Positions 25,850 to 39,330 are shown, counted from the stretch's first letter. The stretch is DNA of 64,000 nucleotides from Scatophagus argus (GCF_020382885.2 NC_058496.1:9664501-9728500); one strand, 5' to 3'. The notes: a model not told the origin generated them from the letters alone. Translations and numbers: made by a program.

Positions 25850-25990
25850 GCTTGTGATGACAGAAGTAGACACTTTGTGCTACCGCAGTCTGACTTGGAC
25901 GAAAAACTTCTCATTCGGTCCAGCGTTATTCAGGAATCATTTTGTGACACCAACTCTGTCAGGCTGACGACTACTTGAATATTAATTTTT

Positions 25991-26411
25991 GGAAGGGATA
26001 CTCCAGTAAATTGGTATTTCACTTCGATGGAGTTGGGAAACTACAAAAAGACAGTTTGAAAAGATTGGTCAAAATCAAAAGCAGCAGAGAGTGAAAAAGT
26101 CAACCTCCAAAAACACTCGAGGCTACAATTCCCATGATGGAACCAGATTGATTGATCTTTCTATCAGACCCTCCCTGCCTGGTAAGCACCCATAGCTTTA
26201 AAACTCACTTTCTAATTAAAGTTTTCTGTTCTAACTTTGTAGTCTCGAAGCCGGAGACGAGATACTCTTGATGAAATAGCCATGACATTATCAAGGATTT
26301 TTTTTTCCCAGATTTGATAAAGCTCCAACAAATGGACATGCACTTTTTTCACAGGCTGAGTAACGATGAGAAAACCGATGTTTAAAAATCAATGGAGTCT
26401 GGCCCCTTTAA
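25991..26411. mobile_element. MITE-like fish repeat, about 420 bp
   Basis: Begins GGAAGGGATACTCCAG...GATGGAGTT and ends CAATGGAGTCTGGCCCCTTT, which form an imperfect inverted repeat. Internal blocks GCTACAATTCCCATGATG, GTAGTCTCGAAGCCGGAGAC and CAGGCTGAGTAACGATGAG belong to an abundant non-autonomous element of teleosts. It has no coding capacity, and its class is not known to me. Confidence 0.6.
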
Positions 26412-29400
26412 TGGATGAATAAGAAGTGGGGATTGTGGTCTTGTGGTCTGCTGGTGAGAAAGTCCAGTTGCAAGCGGATGTGGGCAGAAAGAGATCAGCC
26501 TGATTGTGCCTAAAGCCGAGCTACAGCCTGAAAAGAGGAGCATGTATGTGAAAGTGAAAATGGGAAACACTCAGCTTCATTTGTGTTCTAAACTACAAAA
26601 CAGTGAGCTAACCTTTTTACCTACTCGTACTTATCAATCATGTGATCGGTCTGAATAAAGAAAATCTGACCCTTGAACTGACGTGATCTTTAACTTACAA
26701 ATCTTATTCATCTCACATTACATATTTGCATATTTCACATGCAAAGCTCTGTGGTCTACAATAGTTTACGTCTGTCTGTAAGCACTCATCTTCACTTCAT
26801 TTCAAATCAGCGTAGACAAGCACATGTTGCACACAAACAAAAACCTCACTGTAACAAAGAACCTGTTGCTGTGAATCCAGCACAGTATAAACAATGAATA
26901 AATCTGACAGTTGCAAAAGGATGCTTTATTATTTCTGTAATTGTTGTGTTATTGTTATTAATGGTGGTGCCGAAGTGGAAATGTCAACAATTATCCCTCC
27001 TGTGCAGCAAGACAGACAGTAAGGTTTTTCCAAATCTGAATCTTATTACAACAGTTGCGTCATTTCTGTGCTATAGCCGTACTTCATTTGTCTTCTAAAT
27101 CTGGAAACAATTAGATGCTGGAACAGAAATCAAAATGCCAGAGCTAGTCATAATGTAGATCTAAGGAAGACAGATTTCAGCTACACAATGGTGTTTTGAC
27201 AGGGAGCTGTGAGAGAGAAAATAGTAGAGAGCGCGAGACGGAGCTCGCTTTCGCTCTTTATCTTCACCTTTCTCTCTGCTGCCATTTCCAACATCTGTAG
27301 AACAGATTATACTGGTGGCGGATGGCTGAGATTAACCCCAAAATAAGACACAGCATTAACACCTCGCTGCTCCACTGTGTCTGCCTGTCTCTGGCTCTGT
27401 GACAGATTGGCTGCTGAAAGCCTTGCAGTACACGGTAATGCAATATCACACACCCTCTCCAGGTCACAGAGCAGGGAAGAAGATAACCTTAGCTTTGTTT
27501 TATCTTGGGTTTCTGGCACCTGAGTCTCCGTCTCATGTGCTCGCCATAACATACCCTCCTCCTTACATCTGCCTTCCGATGAGAGCTCTCATGAGAGTTA
27601 GATACAAACACAACCCCTGGAAGAGTTAGGCTTTTGCCCTTGGCGGGGTCACATCGACTTCCCCTGTGCGAGAGCAGGAACATACAGTGTATTAAGAATT
27701 CATGGTCCATGTCTTTGAACGCAGTGATCCATGATAAAATGGGTCCGGCCACAGGCAACATGGGAGAACATGCACACTCAAGGAAGAACCACATAACATA
27801 TAAAGAAACATGGAAAGAAGAACAAAAAAAACACTAATACAAACACAGGTTTATGCAGGAATAAGCACGCAAATTCCTGCATGAGGAGTCACATGTTTAG
27901 GCCACCATGTACATGCCTCCGGGGCTTCAAGGATACACAAATGGTGACATTCATTTTCTCAGACATGCAAACACACACACACACACTCTGAAGTCTTGTG
28001 AAATGGGTTTTATGGATGCCACCTGTCCATATGGGATCTGATAAACATGCCAAGATCTGTCCTGTTTAGTTCAATTACCTCTCTGTGGCTGTTAACACAT
28101 GGCACCGGCCTTTCTCCTTTTCTTTAGACTTCCTGCACAATCCCTCGTCTCCTCTCCACCACCCCATCCAACACACACACACACACACACTCTGGGGTTG
28201 CCTCTGCTTTAGAGGTGGAAGTTATCCATCACATTTTTCATTCCCTCTCCATGGAGCCCCTCACAATCACCTCATCCCTCCTCATCACATCTGCCAAAAC
28301 ATTTCTCTCACGCTCGCAGCACTGACGGTTTTCAAATGTTGTAAAAACTTTGAAGACTTTACTGTATTGACACGACGAGGAGTTATAGAGTTGGGCCGAC
28401 ACCCCAGATCCCAGGATGACACCTCAGCCCGGTTTGCTGTGTTTTTGAACAGAAAATACTCAATTGGTTTGTCACAATAGAGTGTTGAATTGTAACTAAT
28501 AGTGTTACTGATTATTTTCATTCTACTGATTTTCCTGAATGATTATTTAGTCTGTGAAGTGTCAAAACATATCAATTGTCTTGTTTTCTGACCAGTTGTA
28601 CGAAGCCCAGACATATTCAGATGTGGTTTACGAGACGGAGAGGCAGCAAATTCGACATATGTTTGCCATAATGCTTTTCAACAGGTGAAAGAAGCAACAA
28701 AAATACTCAGATAGAGAGCATTAGATACTATCAGCACTGGCTGAGAAGAAACTAAAGCCTTTAAGTGACAAATCAAAGCAATTTAGTGTAACTCCTATCT
28801 TCAAATCAAGACTTTTAGGAGACTTACTGGAGGTCTGACTTCAACAAAATCTCTCTGTTCAACTTCATGATTTTTTAGATTTCATAGAATCTAGAAAAAT
28901 ACACAATCAATATTAATGAAAAAATCGAAACTTTAGATACATGATCAAAACCTACGATTCTAACAGTGTCACTGTTTAGTTGTTTAGGGTGGACTCGCCC
29001 TTTAAAACAGAACAACATGAGTGAAGCGGAAAAAGACACACTTGTTTGAAATCATAAATCACCACCACTGTGTCCAACAAGAGCAGCTGCAACAGAAAAC
29101 AGACATCTTTATTCAAAAAAAGATCCTTTGGGTCCGTGAACCTTAAGGTTTCATAAGACAGGCTGACACACACTGGCTGATATTATAGGATGCAAGATTT
29201 AAAGTTTCTCAGGATATTTTCTGAAAACCTTAGGTAAACCCAAACTGTGGTTTGAATTGTATACAGATTGCCACAGGATATCTGGACTGAATCTCTGGGC
29301 TGGATATAAATGTAAAAAAATACTAAAACTGACGGGAAGAATGAATGATGTTGACCATGACAAACAGAAATTTCTTTTTTGAGTTACCTTAGTCAAATTA

Positions 29401-29918
29401 TTTCCAATAAAATGTCCTGCCAGGTACAGAAAACATTCACTCCTAAATGCTTCATTTACTAACGAGCCACTTCGTTTCATGAGTTTTGGCTGATGTGTGG
29501 AACTTAAATGCACTTAGTAAAAGGATAAATGAGGCTGACAAATACAAACTATGTCCGGCATTTCTTTGTTAACCAGTGTTTGCCTGAACTATCTAACTGA
29601 AATCAAGTTCATAAATTCACAGCTTTACTGGGTTTGTAGAATACGTGTAGTCCTAAAGAAGCACAGCAAATGTGACTAAAACACATTTTTTAAATATTTT
29701 TTCAACATTTGCATGCAACATGCATTTCTGACCAAACCTAAAATAACTGAATTCAGTGGTTTAAAATTAGGGATCTTGAGTCATGAAGGCATTGGATTAC
29801 ATTTGGACCAATGGTGGCAGTGCAGGAATGTTGTATTGGTTCCAGTCATACTTGTTTACTTGGATTTCTTATTCGTGTCAAGAAAGTTGTTGCAAGACTT
29901 TTGATAGTGTTAGAATAT
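26412..29918. other. Gene-free DNA before the ndc80 3' end
   Basis: CA tracts at 27970-27986 and 28170-28190; no coding exon recognised. GGGTGGACTCGCCCTTTAAAA at about 28985-29007 resembles the right end of the element at 18578-18837. Confidence 0.4.
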
Positions 29919-29924
29919 TTTATT
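29919..29924 (-). terminator. ndc80 poly(A) signal
   Basis: AATAAA on the minus strand, about 370 bp after the ndc80 stop codon. It is the first canonical signal I noticed downstream. Confidence 0.6.
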
Positions 29925-30083
29925 AAAGAAATGCATTATGCAACATTAAGGAACACTTAAGAAGTTTGCAAAAGAGTTCCCAGAGGAAAAGGAAAAAGAG
30001 AGAACATTACAGAAAAGTCATACTGCGTTTGATCAGCCCATCAACAACCAAAACACATAGTTTTTGTAGCCAGTGGTGTGCTG

Positions 30084-30097
30084 CTGCCATCTAGTGG
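30084..30097 (-). promoter_or_regulatory. CTCF-core-like motif
   Basis: The minus-strand sequence CCACTAGATGGCAG fits all 14 positions of the CTCF core CCASYAGRKGGCRS. It lies about 200 bp past the ndc80 stop codon, within the likely 3' UTR, between the ndc80/nipbl block and the gdnf side. A perfect match is suggestive, but occupancy cannot be read from sequence. Confidence 0.5.
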
Positions 30098-30292
30098 CTA
30101 TAGTACAAAACAACAATATACAGAGGCACAGCGCAGTGGAGGAGGAGCAATGTATCTTGCAGAGAAGCTACAAATGCAAAAAACTAAGCATATTTTTTTT
30201 AAACAACACATCGATGGAAACAAACTAAAAACACAATTAACACTTCAATCTTTTCTAAAATAATCTCCACCTGCAGATCCTTCCATCTCACT

Positions 30293-33200
30293 TTAGAGAC
30301 TGTTTGCTTTGGACAGAAAGCTCTTCAAAGTTTCCCGCAGCTTCTGGACAGCAGCCTCATCCTCCTCAACAGCCTTAGAGCAGACACGCTGCACTCTGCT
30401 GTGCAGATCCTCCAGGCACTTCTGTTGTACAGCAACCACAGGATTCAAACAGTTATATTACACATTCATGTATTAGATTAATATCAGACACAACATCAGT
30501 AATGCTGCTATCAGGCCAGGCATGTTATGGAAGTGATCAACAGCAGTGTTTTGTATATGTTCACATATATAGTGCAGTGTCATTTTATAATATTTTCTTT
30601 TGTGCATTTCATACAATCTAATCCTTCCTGCATTGAAAACCTGAAGATACTGAGTCAGTTATGACTACAGTCACATCTAAACCACTCAGATCTTCTATTA
30701 GTCAGGAAATAGCATTAAAAAAAGTTGCAGATGCCTACACACTGCAAATTCAAATAAATAAATTTGTTTTCTCCTTTGAAGTATGATCGAGATATCAATT
30801 CTTCCTTAACAGTACTAGGGACAGATGCAGGGTTGTAAGAAAGTTACCTCTGTAATTGACAAGTGATTGGCTGCTGTGGTGAACACAGACGCAAGGTTGT
30901 TGGCAACTGTTCGTCTTTCCTCATTGGTCTCCTGCAGCACCAGGTGATACCTGAGGAAGGGACAACCGCAAATATTTTATTCTAAAATAAAAACGATATG
31001 AATGAAATGAAACAGTACATCCTGAGCCACTTGATTTTGCCCTTAACCTAAATCCTGCTGATTAATAACAGTCACTCACTGTTGTTGCGCTGCCTTCAGT
31101 TGCTGCACAGCCTCGTCATAACCGTGATTAACCTTTTTCTCAAGAAGCTTACGATGGTTCTCCACTGACTCCATTTCTTCTGCCCAGTCCTGTTCCTCTC
31201 GGGCCAGCTCCTACAGACACAGAAAATGTTATTAATACACGTATGTATGGCTCCAACATGTTAAAAATTTTACCTTGTATTTCTCGCTGTGTTTCACTGC
31301 CAAAACTAATGCAACCTTTTCTAAAACTGGTTAGGTCTACATCATGTGTACCATTTGGTGGATGCCAACCGACGCATGTAGTAATGCGGCATCTCTACTG
31401 ACACAACGTAGAATGAACTATATGCACCGTACCTGCATTTCACTATCCAGCCGTTCATCCAGCTTGCGAATCTGCTCTCTCATCTGCTTCAAGTCATTGG
31501 ACTTGTCCAAGATATTAGAATTCACCTTGAAGACAAACACCGAGACACAAACTGTGACCGATTTAAACCAATTCCAACTTTTCGAAATCATTAAAAAGAT
31601 TTAAACTGTTAATTTATATTAGAAACACTAATATCGTGTGTCAGAGCAGAAAAAGTTATTACTGCAAGATAAAAGAAACAATATGGTTACCTGTTCACAA
31701 GACTCCTCCAGACTGAGTTTCATGTTTGCTAACCGACTGTTCTCCTCCTCCACATCACTTACTAGCTTTCTCAAGAGCATCTACAACACACAGAAAAGAT
31801 CAGAGTACACAAAGTACCAATATTTATCATCACACACAATAACAGAAAAACAGCCTACAATAGATAACATACAAACAATATAATATAAAAAGATCTATGT
31901 CACAAATAATTACACATGGAAACAACCGAAACATCTATTTACTAAACTTGTCGCATCTATATTTACTTGAATTAAGATCAATCAAAATATGAAGTACACA
32001 TTCAACCCACTACACATTCAAGTGGTTGTGTTAACAGGATCATTTGCTAGAGATACCTGTATCTGTGTTTTATGCTGAACCATGCTGTTAGGTCCACATT
32101 CAAACGGCCTGATCTCAAAATCATGGCCACAGGCGTTCTCTGCAGAAAGTGGTATCAGCTTCAGCTTACGAGCCAGCTTGTGGTACTCTGAAAGCTTCAG
32201 CTCCGCCTGGGTTTGAAGGAAATGACAGGACAGGAACCAGAGGGACAAGGAAACAAGTCAAATCAAAAAGACAAAATGTGTGCTGCTGGAAAGGAAACAT
32301 CTGCTCTCATTAATATCATCACTCAAATGTATTTCTTTGCATGCACACTAGACGCATGGACAGTACCTTCTCTTTTACTTTGGCCAGAGCAATCTCCTCA
32401 TTCCATTTGTGTTGTTCAGCATCTTCTAGAGACTTGCTGAGACTGGTGATGGTCTGCTGGAGCTCCCTCTTTTCTCTGTTGATCCTCTCTACATCAGCTG
32501 GAGTAAACTTCTGGTTCTGCAGCTGGTGCTGAAGTTCATTTTGCTCATGTTTTAAAGACTCCAGATGACTGACTGCAGGGAGGCAGAGTGGGGAAAAAAC
32601 ATTATGCACCTGAAATCAAATCCAGTTTAGGGAACTGATTGAAAATAGACATTCAAAGCCATTGTACAGGACCCAACAAGCCCACTTGTGACCTTATAAC
32701 TGTTAATTTAAACACCCAGAAAACCACGTTTTATTTTTAACCTGAGTACTGTTTAATTAGTACAAAAGTACTATGCTGGTTAGTGGAATCTTTTTCCGCA
32801 CTCAATGATTTCTGGTTATTACAAGACACTGAAAATTTGCACTCTGCACCATTAACAGTTGTAAGAACATTGTAAAATACGGTTTCAAGTGGCTTATTAA
32901 TTAAAAACAGGAATGCTAAATGTTTTTAAAACCTTTCAGACTGATAAAGGATCTCAGCCAAGGCACAAATCAAGTTTATCCATAACATCAGTCCTTATTA
33001 TGTTGGTGTTGAGCACGCACAATTCCATTTACTTAGATCATAATAATTAACACGTCTTCATGGTGTTAATATTGAGATCCAGAGGTCATCAGACACAAGT
33101 AAAGTGCATCAAGTGCATCCTGCCAAAGAGCTGGCTGACTGACGTGGCTACACAGAACAGGTATTTACCAGTGTTCTCCATCTCATTATTCAGTTCTGAA

Positions 33201-36200
33201 GCTTTGTTCTCCAGGTTGGCTTTAAAGGACTCCAGGCTGCTTCTATAGCTCTGAAGCTGCTTGAGGTCAGTTTGCAACTTCATCCTCTCCATCCTTTTGG
33301 TCATCAGACGGTCCTGTCCAGCAGAGGGAACAGAACTGTTTACACCTCCCACAGACACAAATATATCAATTTCCTTGCCTTTTGTGTTTCTTTTTGTTTG
33401 ATGAAGTCAACATTCCGACTCAAAATGAATTTATCCTCACTCTATTTAACTAATTGCTAATGGAATTATCAAGATTTTAAAATCACAATCTAATCTGTAC
33501 ACATGGGGTGTGTCAACACTGAAGTCTTCTGACCGTCTGACTCTCCTTCTCCAGTCGCTCAACCTGCTCACTGAGTATTCTGTGCTTCTCCTCCATTGAG
33601 GACAGCAGGGCTTCATCTACATTGTACAGCTTCTCTGTGAGGGCACACACAAACACACATGGAATTTACTTAAATATAGAAACATAAGTTGAAACAAATA
33701 ATTAAACATTATGCTCAAATATACATAGAAATTAATTCAGATTTTTTTTTTTTTTTTAAAAACACTTTCATAGTGAGACATTGTAATTACTTAGTTTAGT
33801 CAGGAATGCTTCATCTTCATCCTCAAACGTATCATCACCCTGCATGAACTTGGAGTATGTTTCAGCTGTGTAGTCAAGGAAGAGCTGCACATGAACAAAT
33901 TGAAAAAAAAAACAAAACAATCCATAAATGTTAAAATTTAGACAGACAAAATAAGAGACTTGGCGCTATATAAAAAAATGAATTGAATTGAATAATGTTA
34001 AGTTCGGTTAAGTATGTGGTTTCAGAGGAGCAACAAAAATGGCTTTCTAACATACGGTATCAATAAGAACTAGACAAGAAGGTGTTTGATCCCAGGAACA
34101 GATGTACAGTACATCCTCTCTACATTTTTAGTAGTGGAGTGTTTAACATCATGATGATGTTTGAAGAAGTCACAGTACCTTGTTATACTCTGCCCCTTCT
34201 TCGATGTTGTCGCTGTCTTCACAGAAGTCACTGAACAGCAGCTCCTGCTTACTCAAACTCCACTTGATCTGATACACAGAATAAACACAACATTGATTTT
34301 AAATATTTTAGTTAAACAAAAGTCACATGAGTTTATTTTGTTGTTTGCTTTGCTCACCTTGACATTATCAATTAGCCACATGAGAGCACCGAGGGCCTGA
34401 GGCCAGGTGTGGGGAGCTCCAACAGAATACATTGAACACTTGGAGAGAACAAATGGGTACCTTAAACCAGAAACAAAGAGAAATTCAGTAGTGTTTCTTA
34501 AACTATATAGGACAAATTGTAAGGTACTTAAATGGACAGATTTCTTGTACTATGATCTTGTCATATGGTGTAGTCTTTTTCTTTGTTGTTCTCTGTATTA
34601 TCTGTGATACATGTGTTCTGGCTGTTTTAATGGATGCTTCTTACATTGTTTTAACTTGCCCCATCCTAAAATTTGGGGCAAGTTCAGTTCACTGTACTTC
34701 AGTGCACTTAATGCCAGAATAAAGCAAAAAACATAAGAATAAAAATATAATCAAAACACTTCTGTGTTCGCTTCAGTTTTGTTGAAATTAAGTTGAAAGT
34801 TGAAATTAAAGATCTAAGAATTTTTCTGTGCAAATGTCATGTTTTAAGAGCAAATTTGTTAAAGTCTGTGATAGTGAGCACTTCACTTTCCATTTGCGAG
34901 GATAATCCACCCACGACAGGTATGGCATATCAAAATGCAGGCTGAACAGCATGTTTATTGCACGGGAGCGTCTGGTTCCAATAATAGGCCACTCTAAAAT
35001 GTTTCCTCACACACCTCACCTTTGCTGGCATCTGGCATTTTGGATTTTATCATTATTTAATCTTAGATCTTAGAGTGGGTGAAAAAATGTCTTGTATATT
35101 TGTTCAATGTAAAAGAAACAAAGAAATATTAATATTAACATTACGTATAAATACTGAAAGTTAGCATATTACCTCAGGGATTTTAGGATAGCTGGAACCT
35201 CTTCTTCAACTTTCGAGTTTGGCATTTCAAAGGTTGGGTCTAGCTGGCGGTAGATGAACTCAAACATCTTCACAAACTCCTTGGACGAGGGAGATTGGAG
35301 GGTCTTGGCTGACAAAGTGCCTGGGTAACTGTGCTCAGTCAGGAACTAGAAAGATAAGAAAGAATACCAGGCTGGAGGGCTGGATAGAGCTATGGGTTCC
35401 AACTCATAAAGACTAAAACTGATACTACTTTTTGGAGGTACATATGGAGGTTTGGAAGCAAATTAATTCAATAACATTTAAACATACTGAACTTCCTGGA
35501 GAGAGAGTGAGTGCACTCATATGGAGAAGAAGTAGTCAAGTGTGGACAGAAACATAGGTGTGATACAAAAACGTAAAAACAATCCCCTGTTTTATTAGTG
35601 AAGTAGACAATCAGAGCTTTTTCTAAGAAATGAGGGGCATATTGTGCTCCCTGTGATAAAATTTAGCAGCACTAGCTCCAAAAACTGCCACAAAATTCAA
35701 TGAAAGTATAAAAACAGAATGCAAATTGCCATCAAACTGTGTTTACTGACAATGGTTTCATGAAGTGTTCCTGAGCCCATATAGTTATATTCTTCATTTA
35801 TGCATTACACCTTTTGTATATGTGATTGCATCATGTCCATATACAAGATGGTGTTTAGCCTGATGAACAGCAGGGTTTATCTTTTCTTTTTACCTCATGC
35901 AGCTGTCTGATGCATTGCTGCACAAAGGATTTATCATGCAGAGGTCTGGCATCTTTGATCTTCTCAGTCCCTCCAAACCCTGACATGGTGCTGTTGCGAG
36001 GCATGCTGGCTCCACTAGTCCTACATTGAAATTTACATTAATTTATTAATTGACAAAGGAAAATAACAGGTTGATCTTACATGTATCTAAATAATTCCAC
36101 TGTGGAAAATATGAATGAAAAATAAAAATAAACACTCATTAGGTGAGCAATTACAACAAATCTGAGTAGGACAATTAAATGTATTTGTAATTTATTTCAG

Positions 36201-37652
36201 GATCTCATACCTTTTATTATGTGAATTTTCTTAACTATGAAATGAGTTGAAAGTTTTGGAGGTATTATTGCCTTTGGGGATTATAATCACAGGTTATTTA
36301 AATCCAGAATTTTCCTTCTACACTATGTTATATGAATATACAATATCATTACTTACTTTAGTTCATATTTCTACTATTGTAATTGTGCTGGTAGAATCTG
36401 TTTTGTTTTAGAGATGGGTACATATACTGCTCGTTCTCACTCTTTTGTCATAGATTTTTGCAAGTTTTTTTAAAAACATTATTCACATACCTGGCACCAA
36501 AGAAGCTGGTTCGCCTTTCAGAGGTTACAGACTGTGGTTTGGGTATGCTGAGCTTTCCAAATGAAGGCTGTTTACTGTAAAGAAATAAAAGTGTGAACAC
36601 ATGAATGTGTTCCACTTATATTTGAACAAGCTGCTACTAATCCATTCTTCAGAAAGTCATCACATTCTCACAGATATTTTTACATATCTCAAGTCAAAAA
36701 TAAGCAAAGTCTGAACTATAATACTATAATTAAATAATGTCCTGGTGATTGTGTCAAAATATGTCATTTCGTAAATAATACCACGGAGCTCTTCATTTTG
36801 TTCTGTCTACGGAGTAGTCCATAGTTTTCTAAGTAATATTCTGGATACAAATCGTTATTACAAGCGGTCAGAGTATCGTGTAGTAATTGTCCTGTGGGTG
36901 TGGTTAACATTATGATATGCCAGCTACAATCCGGCCTAATGCAAAAGTTGTCTCAGTTCACAGCATACGAAGCAGAATCTTCACTAACTATAATGTCTGA
37001 ATTTATTAAGTAATTTTAAACCAACCTCTGGGGCGTTGTAAACACCATACTCATCCTGTTGGTGTCTTGCACTCGCATAGGCAGCTCCGACGGTCTGCTG
37101 CCCGTTGCTCGACTCATCCTTCCACTGCACACGTTATAACAAAATAAAATATAATAACAGATGCCACTTAATAAGGTTTTTATACTATTTCTAAATACAT
37201 AAAACTGCACAATAGCGTGAGAGTGTTGGATACATTCTAGATTAATGTCTGTAGTTATTGCCACAGCTAGCTATCGTTACGGTAAGTCTGACAGTACCTT
37301 AGCTAGGTAAGCTAACTAGCGGTGTAGCTAGTCGTCCTAAAGATACTCGTCTGCTCATGTACTAACCTAACTATACAGAACCCGAATTAGTCGTATTCTT
37401 GCTAAACCTAAAATATTACGAAGTGCATTTTAAGTAATTTGTAGTGTTGGTAACATCGTTTAAATTAACTGCAGGTACCTTAGCTAACTAGTTAGCCATG
37501 ACATTTATGCCGCAATAAAGGCGACTATCTGGCAATATCTAAGCCAAGTTACCAAACCATTACATTTTGTCAGAATATTTTTACGCTTATTATTTCCCAT
37601 GACACAAAATAACCAACTGGTTTTCTAGCACGTTTCAGACATACCGCTCCAT
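30293..37652 (-). CDS. ndc80: ndc80 (HEC1), kinetochore protein NDC80
   Basis: Seventeen GT-AG exons give 641 aa (human 642): 37645-37652, 37026-37124, 36491-36574, 35894-36020, 35173-35345, 34358-34460, 34179-34268, 33791-33884, 33534-33634, 33169-33313, 32367-32572, 32057-32206, 31691-31780, 31433-31525, 31080-31210, 30848-30950, 30293-30421. The product is the microtubule-binding subunit of the NDC80 complex (with NUF2, SPC24, SPC25) at the outer kinetochore. Residues 1-80 form the basic tail with Aurora B-type sites (RRTS, ARTS, RNST). About 85-200 form the calponin-homology domain ([29 protein letters not shown]). 230-641 is coiled coil, interrupted by the loop segment [17 protein letters not shown] in exon 12. 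Exon 1 carries only eight coding bases; it is chosen because ATG GAG CG joins in frame with exon 2. An in-frame ATG at codon 6 is an alternative start. Confidence 0.97.
33961..33993 (+). repeat. Retroelement tail in ndc80 intron 7
   Basis: TGGCGCTATATAAAAAAATG followed by repeats of AATTG is the terminal block of a common fish non-LTR element or SINE. Only the tail is present. Confidence 0.55.
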
Positions 37653-37800
37653 ATTCGTAGGCAGAAGGCTAATGTTTACAAACTGAATTGAACATCCGAA
37701 CGGACGAAATCGTAAACCCCGCCAAAACAATACAAAATACCGGATGGCAGTGACATCATCGGGGTACGGAAAGCCACTTGGTCCACGAAGGCTTCGTGTA
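37653..37800 (-). promoter_or_regulatory. ndc80 promoter region with E2F-like and CRE-like sites
   Basis: Upstream of the ndc80 ATG the minus strand has TTTGGCGGG at 37726-37718 (E2F consensus) and a CRE-like palindrome variant, TGACATCA on the plus strand at 37751-37758. Genes of the G2/M and kinetochore programme are commonly under E2F control. No TATA box is evident. The sites are consensus matches only. Confidence 0.5.
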
Positions 37801-38444
37801 TCTGCAAACAGTAGGGATTCCCCACAGCGTCACAATGTCGGGGGGTAGTTTAAAATTACACTTTTGCTTAACATGTAAAATTGCATGTAACAAGTCGTAT
37901 TTGTGATCTTTAAAGTGGTCTAAAAGGCTAAGAGGGAAGGCAGGTAAAATACCTCATGAACTGAGGTGCGCAAATAGTATATTTGAAACGCTGCAAGTCC
38001 TCTGGCAAAGTGCGTGTGATTGTAGTAACCCTGAATGTCAGACTGACAGATTTGTCACAAGAGCTTTTATGTACAGCTAGTATAAAATTTCCAATCAAAC
38101 AACACAGTAGCATTAGCAGTTACTGATTTTAGGCTATTTTTTTTAAAGTGGTAACCCAACTCTGCAGCTCAATGTGTTCCCCAAACAGATTGACATGGTA
38201 GCATACTCAAAAACTACTGAAACACTCAAAACCACAATCTTGTGTTTTGCTTGTTTTGAAATCTATACACATAAAAGGGTTGCCCGGAATAATTCTGTAG
38301 CTCTCATGTAAATGATCAACCCCTCTCAATCTTGTCAGGCCTGTCAGAGCTTTTACCAGTATCCAGGTAATAAACTGGTCATTTGTAAAATGAAAAGATT
38401 AGATTAACACTTTGAGCAGACAAGTGACAAAGAGAAGTAGAAAA
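37801..38444. other. Intergenic DNA between ndc80 and nipbl
   Basis: About 650 bp with no coding exon. It must hold the upstream part of the ndc80 promoter and the nipbl transcription end. Confidence 0.6.
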
Positions 38445-38450
38445 TTTATT
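38445..38450 (-). terminator. Candidate nipbl poly(A) signal (distal)
   Basis: AATAAA on the minus strand, about 900 bp beyond the nipbl stop codon. Another AATAAA lies at 38790-38795, about 560 bp beyond the stop. Which one is used cannot be decided from sequence. Confidence 0.5.
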
Positions 38451-38972
38451 GCAGTATTTGTTCCACCGAAAGGGTATGAATCCCCTTTCCTCTTATTACT
38501 AGGGTGACCTAATACAACAAAATCTACATTTACAAAATATCCTCCTGCAATAGGCCACATATACTGCATGCGTAGTTCGAAATAGAATAAATTATATTCA
38601 GAGGACTCTGCCATTGTACAGCATGGACAAATAAAAGTGAACAAAAATAAAAATTCTTATTTTTTTCTTTTTTCTTCAAATATCTAAAAGCTAAAAGGAA
38701 AAACCATCAGGGTGCTAGTAGTATAATAAACTCCAAAAACACTTTAATAAGAACATCAAAAAGACTAATTTCCAACATTCACTTAAGGTTTTATTCTTTT
38801 TTTACAGCTTTTTTGTCTTCAGAGATATAAACATTTTAGTTTTTTGTTGTGTTAAACTATGATACAGTGGGAGTAGAAATGAGCGACTAGAATCTGCTGC
38901 ACAACAGCGAAGGAGCTCCCACAACAATGTTGACAAAACATTTCCCTCCAGGTCTCTTTTCTGATAGCCTTT

Positions 38973-39005
38973 TTAAGGGATAATTTGGGTGAATTATTCC
39001 TTTAA
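38973..39005. repeat. Foldback remnant in the nipbl 3' UTR
   Basis: A 33-bp near-palindrome: TTAAGGGATAATT and AATTATTCCTTTAA flank a short centre. The right half (TAATTTGGGTGAATT then TCCTTTAA) matches the right end of the element at 18578-18837. Confidence 0.5.
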
Positions 39006-39169
39006 TGCCTTCTGGATTCTATCCTCTGCACTTGTACACAAATTATGAACAGTCCCTCTAATATAATAAGTCTTATGTTTTGTGTCATTTTCATTTTTGC
39101 AAGAATAACTCATGTAAAAGTATGTAGTGTCAAATATTCTTGCTCTCTTGTGTTTTCTTACAAAAATGA

Positions 39170-39330
39170 GGAAGGAGAGGAGGAGGGTAGGAATCCAGTG
39201 AAGTTTGGCTGTGTTGTTGGAGGTGGCAGGTTGAGGAGGAGGAGGAGGAGCAGGGAAGAGGGGGATTTTGATAAGTAGAAATGGAGTAGGGGGACCCAAA
39301 AAAAAAGAAAAAAAAACAAAAACAAAAACA
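39170..39330. repeat. Polypurine (GGA)n and A-rich tract in nipbl 3' UTR
   Basis: The plus strand is almost all purine at 39170-39190 and 39232-39265 (repeated GAG/GGA), then A-rich to 39336. In nipbl mRNA this is a C/U-rich tract 20-180 nt after the stop codon. It could bind pyrimidine-tract proteins or form triplex DNA. Confidence 0.6.
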
